Below are positions 6,733-11,950 of a stretch of 11,950 bases of DNA, piece by piece; within the stretch, counting starts at the first letter, position 1; each line of letters starts with the position of its first letter. This stretch comes from Pedosphaera sp. (GTDB taxonomy: Bacteria > Verrucomicrobiota > Verrucomicrobiae > Limisphaerales > Pedosphaeraceae). The translations under genes were made by a program, and so were the position numbers. The notes under the pieces are model-generated. The model did no database searches. It saw nothing but the letters and a program-made list of their open reading frames with translations, and was not told the origin of the DNA. The DNA is taken from assembly GCA_028293265.1 (NCBI GenBank), contig JAQGPB010000217.1:1-11950 (forward strand). The letters run 5' to 3'.

Positions 6733-7053
6733 TCAGGCCTTCGCCTTTTCCTTCTGCATCTTCTCCCACTTCTTGATGTCGGCCTTGGTGATGCTGCAGC
6801 CGCCCTTGCCCTTGCAATCATTTTTGAACTTGCAGGCGTGGGCATCGGTTTTGCAGCCGCCCAGGCCTTTGCAATCATTCTGGCCGGAACAATCCTGGAC
6901 TTTGGGAGCCTTCTTGGCTTCCTTGCCAGGCGAAGCAGAGCTTTTGTTGGTGGTGGCGCCGTCGTCGCGGGCATGGGCTTGGTTGACAGCCGCGCCGCTC
7001 AGCAGGCCGGTGATGGCGATGGTCGTGATGATGTTGCGTGTGGATTTTTTCAT
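6733..7053 (-). CDS. bufA: Bufferin-type secreted Cys-rich precursor peptide (BufA-like)
   Basis: A 106-residue protein with a classic signal peptide: basic K2, K3 and R6, a hydrophobic core (8-23) and a probable cleavage site after A26-H27-A28. A polar linker (29-52) leads to two copies of a Cys module, C55-X5-C61-X5-C67 and C74-X5-C80-X5-C86, repeated with a period of 19 residues; the shared text is N-D-C-K-G-x-G-G-C. A short Lys-rich helix (90-106) ends the protein. Secreted precursors with C-K-G-x-G-x-C motifs next to DUF692 and DUF2063 genes are bufferins, in which Cys residues are converted to thiooxazoles that bind copper. Here modification and metal are inferred. The second module has K-F-K-N-D where the first has S-G-Q-N-D. 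The closest known group is probably the BufA2 type. Downstream on the same strand are the enzyme and its partner, after a 419-bp spacer. Confidence 0.85.
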   Translation of the reverse strand: MKKSTRNIITTIAITGLLSGAAVNQAHARDDGATTNKSSASPGKEAKKAPKVQDCSGQNDCKGLGGCKTDAHACKFKNDCKGKGGCSITKADIKKWEKMQKEKAKA

Positions 7054-7061
7054 GGGGATCA

Positions 7062-7090
7062 GTTATGTGGTTGCTGCGGACACAAGTTAA
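7062..7090 (-). promoter_or_regulatory. Candidate promoter of the precursor peptide gene
   Basis: On the minus strand TTAACT (complement of 7085-7090) and CATAAC (complement of 7062-7067) are 17 bp apart, each 4 of 6 to consensus. The -10 ends 8 bases before the ATG, giving a very short or absent leader, consistent with the lack of a ribosome binding site. Confidence 0.33.
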
Positions 7091-7104
7091 TTGAGCGCAT
7101 TAAC
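7086..7104. promoter_or_regulatory. Inverted repeat overlapping the precursor promoter
   Basis: GTTAAT (7086-7091) and ATTAAC (7099-7104) are perfect 6-bp arms around 7 bases. It overlaps the candidate -35 box, the usual place for a repressor site. The regulator is unknown. Confidence 0.35.
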
Positions 7105-7169
7105 GCCCGGCGCGTTCAAGCGCAAAATGGCAATCTTTAGTCGTGGCAATTTAACGCTCTTGAATTCGC

Positions 7170-7574
7170 CTATCTCCCGGCTTGTTGCAGGAGCATGCGT
7201 TCAAGCAGTCTCTCGTTCTCGTTGAATCTCAGCAATAGGGCGGTCACGTGTCCAATACGGGTCAGTCCGATAATGCGAACTCCTTCCAGCCCAAAATGTT
7301 CGCTCCAGCGATCCTGTCTTGGGTTGAAAAATCGAACGAACTCTCCACTACCTGGATGAATTGAGCCGACGTCCGTGCCTTTCGCGCGATTGCAGCGGGC
7401 ACATGAAAGAGCGAGATTGGACAGTTCAGTAATGCCGCCATGCTTGCGGCTGATGATGTGATCAACTTCACAGCCCGCCAGCAGAAGAGCCTCAAGGATC
7501 AGACAGTATTCGCAGCGCCCGCCGGCCCGAACCCGTATCTCGCGCCGCAACTGCTGGCTGATGGCGTCAGCCAT
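7170..7574 (-). CDS. HNH endonuclease
   Basis: A 134-residue HNH nuclease. The zinc-binding pairs C21-x-x-C24 ('GGRCEYC') and C58-x-x-C61 ('LSCARCN') bracket the catalytic part, which shows 'VDHIISRKHGG' (D38, H39, H45) and 'ELSNLALSC' (N53), ending with 'NRAKGT'. This is the full set for a beta-beta-alpha-metal nuclease of the HNH_5 type. Residues 67-134 form a second part ('IHPGSGEFVRFFNPRQDRWSEHF') that recurs in stand-alone bacterial HNH proteins of this length. Its start codon lies within the last codons of the small gene upstream (8-base overlap), so the two are translated together. It is not next to a phage terminase or restriction methylase. Its role could be defence, mobile-element biology or a toxin-like activity; nothing in the sequence decides between them. 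Confidence 0.9.
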   Translation of the reverse strand: MADAISQQLRREIRVRAGGRCEYCLILEALLLAGCEVDHIISRKHGGITELSNLALSCARCNRAKGTDVGSIHPGSGEFVRFFNPRQDRWSEHFGLEGVRIIGLTRIGHVTALLLRFNENERLLERMLLQQAGR

Positions 7575-7797
7575 GCTTGGCTGTCAAAGCCTTGGCCTTC
7601 GCCAGGACGACCAGGTGTTCCAGCTTCAGATAATCGTCCAACTCCACTTTTTCGTCGGGCAGCAGACCGGATTCTTTTTCCTTGGTGATCAAATTCCATA
7701 CACGTTGGCGCGACGCATCCGAGGCTTTGAAATTCGCCAGCGATTGCGCCGGAATCTGCTCGACCAGAAAATCCACAATCTCATCGCTGACATTCAT
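7567..7797 (-). CDS. Small helical partner protein of the HNH nuclease
   Basis: A 76-residue, mostly helical, charged protein. The stretch 'RVWNLITKEKESGLLPDEKVELDDYL' followed by 'LEHLVVLAKAKA' (about 32-72) is a pattern I associate with small proteins encoded directly upstream of HNH nucleases in cyanobacteria and other phyla. The ATG at 7797 is preceded by a good candidate promoter, so the pair looks like a self-contained bicistron. The size, the order (small protein first) and the overlap resemble an antitoxin-toxin layout, but no antitoxin DNA-binding motif is visible. The neutralising role is therefore speculation. It is clearly coding, given its overlap with the nuclease gene and its conserved-looking composition. 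Confidence 0.75.
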   Translation of the reverse strand: MNVSDEIVDFLVEQIPAQSLANFKASDASRQRVWNLITKEKESGLLPDEKVELDDYLKLEHLVVLAKAKALTAKHG

Positions 7798-7803
7798 GCC
7801 CGC

Positions 7804-7832
7804 ATCGTAGCAGAAAATCTTGCATTCGACAA
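7804..7832 (-). promoter_or_regulatory. Candidate promoter of the HNH module, possibly leaderless
   Basis: Minus strand TTGTCG (complement of 7827-7832), 17 bp, then TACGAT (complement of 7804-7809). The ATG at 7797 is only 6 bases after the -10 box, so the transcript would start at or next to the start codon. Confidence 0.45.
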
Positions 7833-7860
7833 GCCCGGAAAAAGTCGCATTTGGGTAAAA

Positions 7861-8136
7861 TTATGGGGAAGCCGGCCCTTCCTTGCGCGCCAAGTTGGAA
7901 TAATGCGCCACCCAATACAGTGCCACCGCCATCAAGCCCGTCAGCAGCGCCGCCAGTCCCCAGGCAAACGGGGGCAGCAACACCGGCGGGCGCCCGGTTA
8001 GCTCCAACCGTTTGGCGTCGTTCCAGATGCAGCTAAAGAAGAGCACATGCAGCACGACATACGCGATGGCGATAAAGACAGAAACGACCACGGAAAATTC
8101 CCCCATGCCGGGGAAATTGAAGGTGAAATTTTGCAT
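7861..8136 (-). CDS. Small two-helix membrane protein, function unknown
   Basis: A 91-residue protein from the ATG at 8136. After a short N-terminus ('MQNFTFNFPGMGEF') it has two hydrophobic helices: 'FSVVVSVFIAIAYVVLHVLFF' (about 14-34) and 'FAWGLAALLTGLMAVALYWV' (about 58-77). The connecting loop is 'NDAKRLELTGRPPVLLPP'. This is a plausible inner-membrane hairpin. I recognise no named family; similar small 'FxxCIWNDAKRL' proteins exist as hypotheticals. The frame continues 5' to 8241, but that extension has a poor composition and would take in the promoter at 8177-8205, so the shorter start is preferred. No ribosome binding site is seen. Confidence 0.65.
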   Translation of the reverse strand: MQNFTFNFPGMGEFSVVVSVFIAIAYVVLHVLFFSCIWNDAKRLELTGRPPVLLPPFAWGLAALLTGLMAVALYWVAHYSNLARKEGPASP

Positions 8137-8176
8137 AATAGATAGATTACAGGGTTTGACCAAGTTGATTGGGCAA

Positions 8177-8205
8177 ATCAGACCACCGCGCGCCCAAGCT
8201 GTCAA
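8177..8205 (-). promoter_or_regulatory. Candidate sigma-70-type promoter of the small membrane protein gene
   Basis: A perfect TTGACA (complement of 8200-8205), a 17-bp spacer and TCTGAT (complement of 8177-8182, 4 of 6). The leader to the ATG at 8136 would be about 34 bases. Confidence 0.45.
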
Positions 8206-8302
8206 TAAAATGACCACAATGCCCGGCACAAAGGGGCGCACTCATCCTGATTCGCAATATCAGCCGGCACATTCACGCAGCATGAACCCGGCGGCGCGCC
8301 TT

Positions 8303-8319
8303 TCTTCTCCCTCGCCCCA
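8303..8319. repeat. Truncated half copy of the GC hairpin repeat
   Basis: TCTTCTCCCTCGCCCCA matches the left arm of copy B, but the right arm is absent; sequence then changes abruptly to the GGCTATT repeat. Confidence 0.55.
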
Positions 8320-8328
8320 TTCGATGTT

Positions 8329-8349
8329 GGCTATTGGCTATTGGCTATT
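8329..8349. repeat. GGCTATT tandem repeat, three units
   Basis: GGCTATT is present three times head to tail (8329, 8336, 8343), followed by a degenerate GAATATT unit. Such arrays can vary in copy number by slippage. Confidence 0.85.
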
Positions 8350-8654
8350 GAATATTGGGTGTTTTCCAAATCCCCCAGGGCTGAAAGCCCGCAATATGAC
8401 ATCCTGGGCTGGAGCGAGCACCGCGAGCGCAGGCCCAGATATCCAGCCACCATCCATGCAAAACCTGAAGGGCCGGCACGCTTGGCCAAATGATCAGACC
8501 CCCGTGCAGAAAAACGACCCTTTTGGCGTGTAGGGAAAAATTTTTTTTTCACCCCTCAAAAACCCCGTGCTTTTTTGAAAGCACCAAACCCGCATGAACA
8601 TTGCCCGCAACCGCCTTTTTTTCACAAAGATTCATCAAACAAAATAAACGTGTC

Positions 8655-8671
8655 AAACCTACCGTAGGTTT
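8655..8671. promoter_or_regulatory. Perfect palindrome in the tonB upstream region
   Basis: AAACCTACCGTAGGTTT has 8-bp arms around one central base. It sits in the most AT-rich stretch of the spacer, about 510 bp before tonB, and looks like a dimeric repressor site. The CTAC/GTAG halves recall the BlaI-type site at 2469-2480, but the spacing differs. Confidence 0.4.
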
Positions 8672-9005
8672 CATTTTCCAGCATCTGCTTTGGTAATCTT
8701 GGTCTTATGAATACTCAAAATGGAGTATGGGAGAATTGGAGTGCCGGCCCGTCGGCAGCAAAAGCACAGACTCGCCTCCCTGTATGGTGTCCGCCCTTCA
8801 GGGTGTCCCGGCGCGCACGTGGTGCCGCGCTCCTCCGCGTCACCCCAGCCGACAGCCGCCAAGCCCGGCCAACTCCGCTTGGCTCAGCTTTGCTCACCTC
8901 AACCTCGCCGGACCGGTTTAGGCCGCTTTTGCCCGGTTTTGCCCGGTTTGGCATTGGAGCTTGGTTATTCTCTGGAGCTTGGACGCTTGGAGCTTCTCAA
9001 ACGGC

Positions 9006-9081
9006 GCGGAGTTTCTCACCAAATCTGTACGCGCCCAACCCGCCGCCGCCGGGCGCATGGGGCGGAGTTTCTCGCCAAATC
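9006..9081. repeat. 20-bp direct repeat pair
   Basis: 9006-9025 and 9062-9081 are the same 20-base unit (GCGGAGTTTCTC[A/G]CCAAATC) with one difference, 56 bp apart. Confidence 0.8.
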
Positions 9082-9147
9082 AGCTTAAATTGCGCTCAAG
9101 TCCCCACCCGCCCCACCCTCAAGCCCATGTCCCAGCTCTCTAAACAG

Positions 9148-9176
9148 TTGCCCCAACCCCCTTCGTGCGCCATTAT
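9148..9176 (+). promoter_or_regulatory. Weak candidate promoter of tonB
   Basis: TTGCCC (9148-9153), 17 bp, CATTAT (9171-9176). Transcription would begin at about 9183, immediately at the chosen start codon. Both boxes are only 4 of 6 matches, so this is tentative. Confidence 0.28.
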
Positions 9177-9183
9177 CAGGGGT

Positions 9184-10197
9184 ATGTCTGCGAGCAGGCT
9201 TGATGAGTCCGCGCTGCGTCCCGCCGAGCATCTGCTCGTGTGGGCGTTCGCCATTTCCCTCGCCATGCATGTCCTGATCTACGGCGGTTTTCTCGTGGGT
9301 CATCGCCTCGGTTGGTGGAAAAGGGACATGATGCCCGCCTGGCTCAAATCCACCAAGCAAACCCTCGCCGAAATCAAAAAAAACCAGCCGCAACCGGTCA
9401 TGCAGGAACCTCCGTTGTTGTTCGTGGAGGTGAATCCCGAGGCAGCCACGCAGGACGCTCCCAAGAACGCCAAGTATTATTCTTCCCAAAACGCCAAAGC
9501 CGCCAATCCCGATGCCACGATTGACACGCAGACGCCCAAGATTGATGGTTCACAGACCCACATCCCGAAGACGGAAAGCGCTCCACGGTCCCGTCCCGTG
9601 CCCTTGCAACCTTCACCTCCAAAGCCCCCCGCCGACGCGCAGCAAGCCGATGCGGATGAAAAGCCCAAACCCAAAGGCGGCCCCAAAATCGGCGACCTCG
9701 CCATGGCCAAACCCGCCCCCCAACCGGGCGACGGACAAGTCGAAGATGGCAAAGGCGAAGCTCAGACCGAAGTCCACAAACGTCCGCACACGCTTGCTGA
9801 GGTGACGGACCAACAAACGCTTCACGGCGAGAAAATGAAACAGGATGGCGGCGTGTCGCGACGCCTGAGAATTTCCTCGCTTGACACCACGGCCACTGCA
9901 ACTGGCGCTTACGACGCGGCGCTCATCCGCGCGATTCAATACCATTGGGACGATCTGCTCGAACGCAGGGAATTTTCGCGCGACCGCAGCGGCAAAGTGG
10001 TGCTGGAATTCAACCTGCTTTACAACGGCGACATCACCGATTTGCGCGTCATCGAAAGCAACGTCGGCGATGTGCTCACCTATGTCTGCCAGCGTGCCAT
10101 CCTGGATCCCAAGCCCTTTCCTCCCTGGCCAACGGACATGCGCCGCGTGATCGGAGGCGACTCGCGCGACGTGACCTTCACTTTTTATTACGAATAA
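9184..10197 (+). CDS. tonB: TonB-family energy transducer
   Basis: A 337-residue protein in the periplasm, anchored by one N-terminal helix (about 17-40). That helix contains S25-L-A-M-H29, the S-x-x-x-H pattern that TonB uses to contact ExbB-ExbD. A long linker (about 90-215) is rich in Pro, Lys, Asp and Gln, as expected for a periplasm-spanning segment. The C-terminal domain from 'YDAALIRAIQYHWDDLL' through 'GKVVLEFNLLYNGDITDLRVIES' to 'FTFYYE' is a TonB/TolA-like fold. TonB couples proton-motive force to outer-membrane receptors for iron complexes and other ligands. ATG at 9184 is preferred because the family begins just before the helix; 9127 is an alternative that adds 19 residues. exbB follows after 36 bp. 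The receptor served is not in the window, and a TolA-like role is possible. Confidence 0.85.
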   Translation: MSASRLDESALRPAEHLLVWAFAISLAMHVLIYGGFLVGHRLGWWKRDMMPAWLKSTKQTLAEIKKNQPQPVMQEPPLLFVEVNPEAATQDAPKNAKYYSSQNAKAANPDATIDTQTPKIDGSQTHIPKTESAPRSRPVPLQPSPPKPPADAQQADADEKPKPKGGPKIGDLAMAKPAPQPGDGQVEDGKGEAQTEVHKRPHTLAEVTDQQTLHGEKMKQDGGVSRRLRISSLDTTATATGAYDAALIRAIQYHWDDLLERREFSRDRSGKVVLEFNLLYNGDITDLRVIESNVGDVLTYVCQRAILDPKPFPPWPTDMRRVIGGDSRDVTFTFYYE

Positions 10198-10233
10198 ACC
10201 GCCCTGCCACCGATCCACCAACTCACAAATACG

Positions 10234-10851
10234 ATGGAACTGTTCTTCAAAATCATCATGTTGCTTACGTCCACCATTGGACTGGCCTTCATCATCGAGC
10301 GCGGGTTCGCGCTGCGCTGGAACCGCGTGCTGCCGCGCGGCCTCGAAAGCGCCGCCGAGGCCTGTCGCACCGCCGCCGACCGGCCCGTGCTGCGCCGCCT
10401 GTGCGAGCAATCCAAATCCCCGCTCTCCCGCCTGCTGCTGGCCGCCGAGGAACATCTCGACCTGCCCAAGGAGGAAAACGAAAGCGCGCTCCAAACCCGC
10501 GCCCGCCAGGAGATTGGCCGCCTCGAACGCGGCCTCGTCGTGCTCGAAATCGTGGTCGGCATCGCGCCGTTGCTCGGCCTGGTCGGCACGATCTACGGCA
10601 TGATGACCTTGTTCGGCGGCTTGGGCGAATCCGGTCTCGGTGACAACGCGGTGCTGGCCAAGGGCATTGCGCTCATCCTCCAATTCACCATGATGGGTCT
10701 GCTCATCGCAATCCCTTCGCTCATCTCCTGGAGTTATTACAACAAGAAAGTCGAGATGCTCGCCGTGGAAATGGAAAATGTCTGCGCGGAATTTCTCCGC
10801 CGCCAATACCAGTCCAAGTCCAAGCCCCAGGCCCAGGCCGTCAACCGTTGA
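10234..10851 (+). CDS. exbB: ExbB / TolQ-family proton channel subunit
   Basis: A 205-residue MotA/TolQ/ExbB protein. TM1 lies at about 4-24 ('FKIIMLLTSTIGLAFIIERGF'), followed by a cytoplasmic loop with 'QTRARQEIGRLERGLVVLEIV'. TM2 ('GIAPLLGLVGTIYGMMTLF', about 108-127) carries the family signature P-L-L-G-L-x-G-T-x-x-G-M. TM3 ('GIALILQFTMMGLLIAIPSLI', about 146-167) includes the usual A-L-x-x-T-x-x-G-L-L-x-A-I-P stretch. In the complex it forms a pentamer around ExbD helices and, with TonB, transduces the proton gradient. It is 36 bp after tonB and 7 bp before exbD, an arrangement consistent with one mRNA. The C-terminal Q-S-K-S-K-P-Q-A-Q tail is polar. No Shine-Dalgarno is obvious. Confidence 0.93.
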   Translation: MELFFKIIMLLTSTIGLAFIIERGFALRWNRVLPRGLESAAEACRTAADRPVLRRLCEQSKSPLSRLLLAAEEHLDLPKEENESALQTRARQEIGRLERGLVVLEIVVGIAPLLGLVGTIYGMMTLFGGLGESGLGDNAVLAKGIALILQFTMMGLLIAIPSLISWSYYNKKVEMLAVEMENVCAEFLRRQYQSKSKPQAQAVNR

Positions 10852-10858
10852 ACCAGTC

Positions 10859-11287
10859 ATGCGCTTTTTCATCCGCAAAAAACGTCAACCGCCCGCCGTC
10901 ATCATTGTGGCGTTGATTGACGTGCTCATCGTGGTGCTCATCTTCCTGATGGTCACGACCACGTTCAAGAAACCTCAGCCATCCTTGAAGCTTTCTTTGC
11001 CGGAATCCAACCATGCGACCAAGGCGGGCGCGAGCGAGGCTCCGCCGCTCGTCGTGTACATCGAGGAAAACGGCAATCTGCGCTATGGTCCCGAGGCCAA
11101 ACTCTGCACGCCAGACGATCTCAAAAAGGAGCTGCTGTCAGAGGTTGCAAAAAATCCGCAACTCAAACTTTCCCTGAATGCGGACACCAAGGCGCCGTTC
11201 GGCCGCATCGTGAAAGTGATGGACATCGCCAAGGAAGCGAAAATCAGGACGATGGATGCGTTCACCAAGCAGGCCGGGGCGCCTTAG
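10859..11287 (+). CDS. exbD: ExbD / TolR-family biopolymer transport protein
   Basis: A 142-residue ExbD protein. The short basic N-terminus (M-R-F-F-I-R-K-K-R-Q) is cytoplasmic and is followed by one helix, 'AVIIVALIDVLIVVLIFLMV' (13-32). That helix contains D21, the conserved aspartate that is protonated in the proton path. 'TTTFKKPQPSLKLSLPES' follows the helix, as in the family, and the periplasmic domain ends with 'FGRIVKVMDIAKEA' and 'MDAFTK', the usual C-terminal blocks. ATG at 10859 is chosen over an earlier in-frame start at 10778 because it puts the helix in the normal place and avoids a 27-residue extension lying within exbB. It works with ExbB and the TonB encoded upstream. No strong terminator is seen between it and the DUF5069 gene. 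Confidence 0.93.
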   Translation: MRFFIRKKRQPPAVIIVALIDVLIVVLIFLMVTTTFKKPQPSLKLSLPESNHATKAGASEAPPLVVYIEENGNLRYGPEAKLCTPDDLKKELLSEVAKNPQLKLSLNADTKAPFGRIVKVMDIAKEAKIRTMDAFTKQAGAP

Positions 11288-11360
11288 CGGGAAAATTCAC
11301 GTTGACCGTCTGCGGTGCGTTTACTTATCGTTGGCTTGAAAAACCACAAAAATCAAAATT

Positions 11361-11801
11361 ATGAATACGATCGTTCCTCTCATTAGCTCCGGAGTCGCGG
11401 GGCCGCTGGGCGTTTTGCATCTGCCACGCCTGTGGCTCAAAACCTCGCTGGAAGCACGCGGCAAGCAGTCCGCCGGCTATCCCAGTTGCTGCAAAGGCTA
11501 CGACCAGATTTTCGTTGACGGCCTCGGGCTCAAGCGCGAAGCCGTGCTGGATTTCATCAAGACCAGCAAGCCGACCTACCCGGAATTCGAAGCCTGGGTC
11601 AAAAAGAACGGCACCAAGCTCGACAAGGCCTCGATTGAAAAATTAAATTCCGCCATCAAGGGTTACATCCACGACGATGACACGCGCAAAGGCATCCTCG
11701 GCGCCAACGGCCTGCCGGACGACGCCTCGGCCTGCAAGGACGCCGTGAACCTGAACAACCTCGACGACTGGAAGGAATTCCACGAAGCGGCGTTGAAGTA
11801 A
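11361..11801 (+). CDS. DUF5069 domain protein
   Basis: A 146-residue soluble protein of the DUF5069 family, which is common in Verrucomicrobiota and relatives and has no assigned function. Visible family blocks are 'LHLPRLWLKTSLEARG' (about 19-34), 'YPSCCKGYDQIFVDGLGL' (about 40-57), 'YPEFEAWVKKNG' (about 73-84) and 'NLDDWKEFHEAAL' at the end. C43 and C44 are adjacent and could be a redox or metal feature, but nothing proves it. There is no signal sequence; the N-terminal Ile/Val/Ser stretch is too weak to be a helix anchor. It begins 73 bp after exbD and ends at a strong terminator, so it may close the tonB-exbB-exbD transcript or have its own promoter in 11288-11360. Confidence 0.85.
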   Translation: MNTIVPLISSGVAGPLGVLHLPRLWLKTSLEARGKQSAGYPSCCKGYDQIFVDGLGLKREAVLDFIKTSKPTYPEFEAWVKKNGTKLDKASIEKLNSAIKGYIHDDDTRKGILGANGLPDDASACKDAVNLNNLDDWKEFHEAALK

Positions 11802-11824
11802 GCTCGCTTTCATTTTCTGCAACC

Positions 11825-11855
11825 GGCCCCGGCAAACAGCCTGGGCCTTTTTTTT
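11825..11855 (+). terminator. Intrinsic terminator of the DUF5069 gene
   Basis: GGCCC (11825-11829) and GGGCC (11843-11847), with GC/GC extending the stem inward, are followed at once by eight T residues. It lies 24 bases after the stop codon. Confidence 0.88.
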
Positions 11856-11929
11856 GGGCTTCGCCTCTCGACAGGCGCATTTTTTTTCTTATATTGCTTG
11901 GAAGTTATTCAAAGAAAGTCCGCAATTTT

Positions 11930-11950
11930 ATGAAGACCAGCGATCATCTT
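11930..11950 (+). CDS. Possible start of a further gene, cut by the window end
   Basis: ATG at 11930 opens a frame M-K-T-S-D-H-L that runs to the last base. It follows an AT-rich stretch after the terminator, a fitting place for a new promoter and start. Seven residues do not allow identification. Confidence 0.25.

Larger units (their letters stand above)
8242..9183. other. 942-base non-coding patchwork of repeat fragments upstream of tonB
   Basis: No gene is supported. In order it holds a half copy of the hairpin repeat (8303-8319), a GGCTATT triplet repeat (8329-8349) and a GGGCT-GAA-AGCCC hairpin (about 8381-8393) with compositional likeness to dispersed Verrucomicrobiota repeats. Next come an AT-rich stretch (8530-8700) with a palindrome (8655-8671), ATACTC/GAGTAT arms (8711-8728), three GGAGCTT copies (8956, 8974, 8989) and a 20-bp direct repeat (9006 and 9062). 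The tonB frame stays open back to 8707, but that stretch reads as low-complexity, unprotein-like sequence. Confidence 0.65.

Noticed and set aside
6502..7140. Plus-strand frame opposite the precursor peptide
   Set aside because: It spans the repeat-rich spacer and is hydrophobic only because it is antisense to a Lys/Ala-rich gene; the minus-strand peptide has a signal sequence and ordered Cys.
7561..8001. Plus-strand frame of 146 codons opposite the HNH partner
   Set aside because: It overlaps two minus-strand genes with better composition and a promoter, and has no recognisable domain.
8101..8160. TTGGTC-N17-TATTAT promoter-like pair at the small membrane protein start
   Set aside because: The -10 box overlaps the ATG at 8136, so transcription would begin inside the gene; the TTGACA-N17-TCTGAT pair upstream fits better.
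8707..9183. N-terminal extension of the tonB frame
   Set aside because: It contains repeat fragments, and a TonB-type anchor helix begins just after the ATG at 9184.
9613..10878. Very long antisense frame (421 codons) opposite tonB and exbB
   Set aside because: It runs across two unmistakable genes on the plus strand, and its translation is repetitive and motif-free.

Overview
The window is GC-rich chromosomal DNA, most likely from a member of the Verrucomicrobiota (Pedosphaera-like soil or freshwater lineages). This rests on the mix of families (DUF5069 protein, stand-alone BlaI, a TonB-ExbB-ExbD set with a long charged linker, a DUF892 ferritin-like protein, DciA), the scarcity of Shine-Dalgarno sequences, and spacers filled with dispersed hairpin repeats. 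That assignment is an inference. No rRNA, tRNA, CRISPR array, integrase or transposase gene is visible.

Layout, plus strand first: the 3' part of an unrecognised protein (3-1469), an atypical SDR epimerase-like protein (1530-2441), a BlaI/MecI-family repressor with a near-consensus operator in front of it (2515-2889), and a DUF892/YciE-like ferritin-fold protein (3006-3548). The minus strand then carries dciA (3697-4110), enclosed by two copies of a composite dispersed repeat and followed by a MITE-like inverted-repeat element (4391-4559).

The minus-strand block 4579-7053 is the most interesting part. It encodes a secreted Cys-rich precursor peptide (6733-7053), an MNIO/DUF692 enzyme (5459-6313) and a DUF2063-type partner (4579-5484). 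This is the precursor, multinuclear iron enzyme and chaperone architecture of bufferin-type RiPP metallophores. The peptide has a signal sequence and two copies of a C-X5-C-X5-C module with 19-residue periodicity. By analogy with known bufferins, the enzyme and its partner would modify the cysteines in the cytoplasm and the product would be exported to bind copper or a similar metal. The precursor is separated from the enzyme by 419 bp of repeat-rich, hairpin-forming spacer, which may set the peptide-to-enzyme ratio.

Upstream on the same strand are a two-gene module of a small helical protein overlapping an HNH nuclease (7170-7797) and a small two-helix membrane protein (7861-8136). A 942-base spacer (8242-9183) made of repeat fragments precedes a plus-strand tonB-exbB-exbD operon (9184-11287), which supplies proton-motive energy to outer-membrane transport. 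A DUF5069 protein (11361-11801) with a strong intrinsic terminator follows, and the first codons of another gene may begin at 11930.
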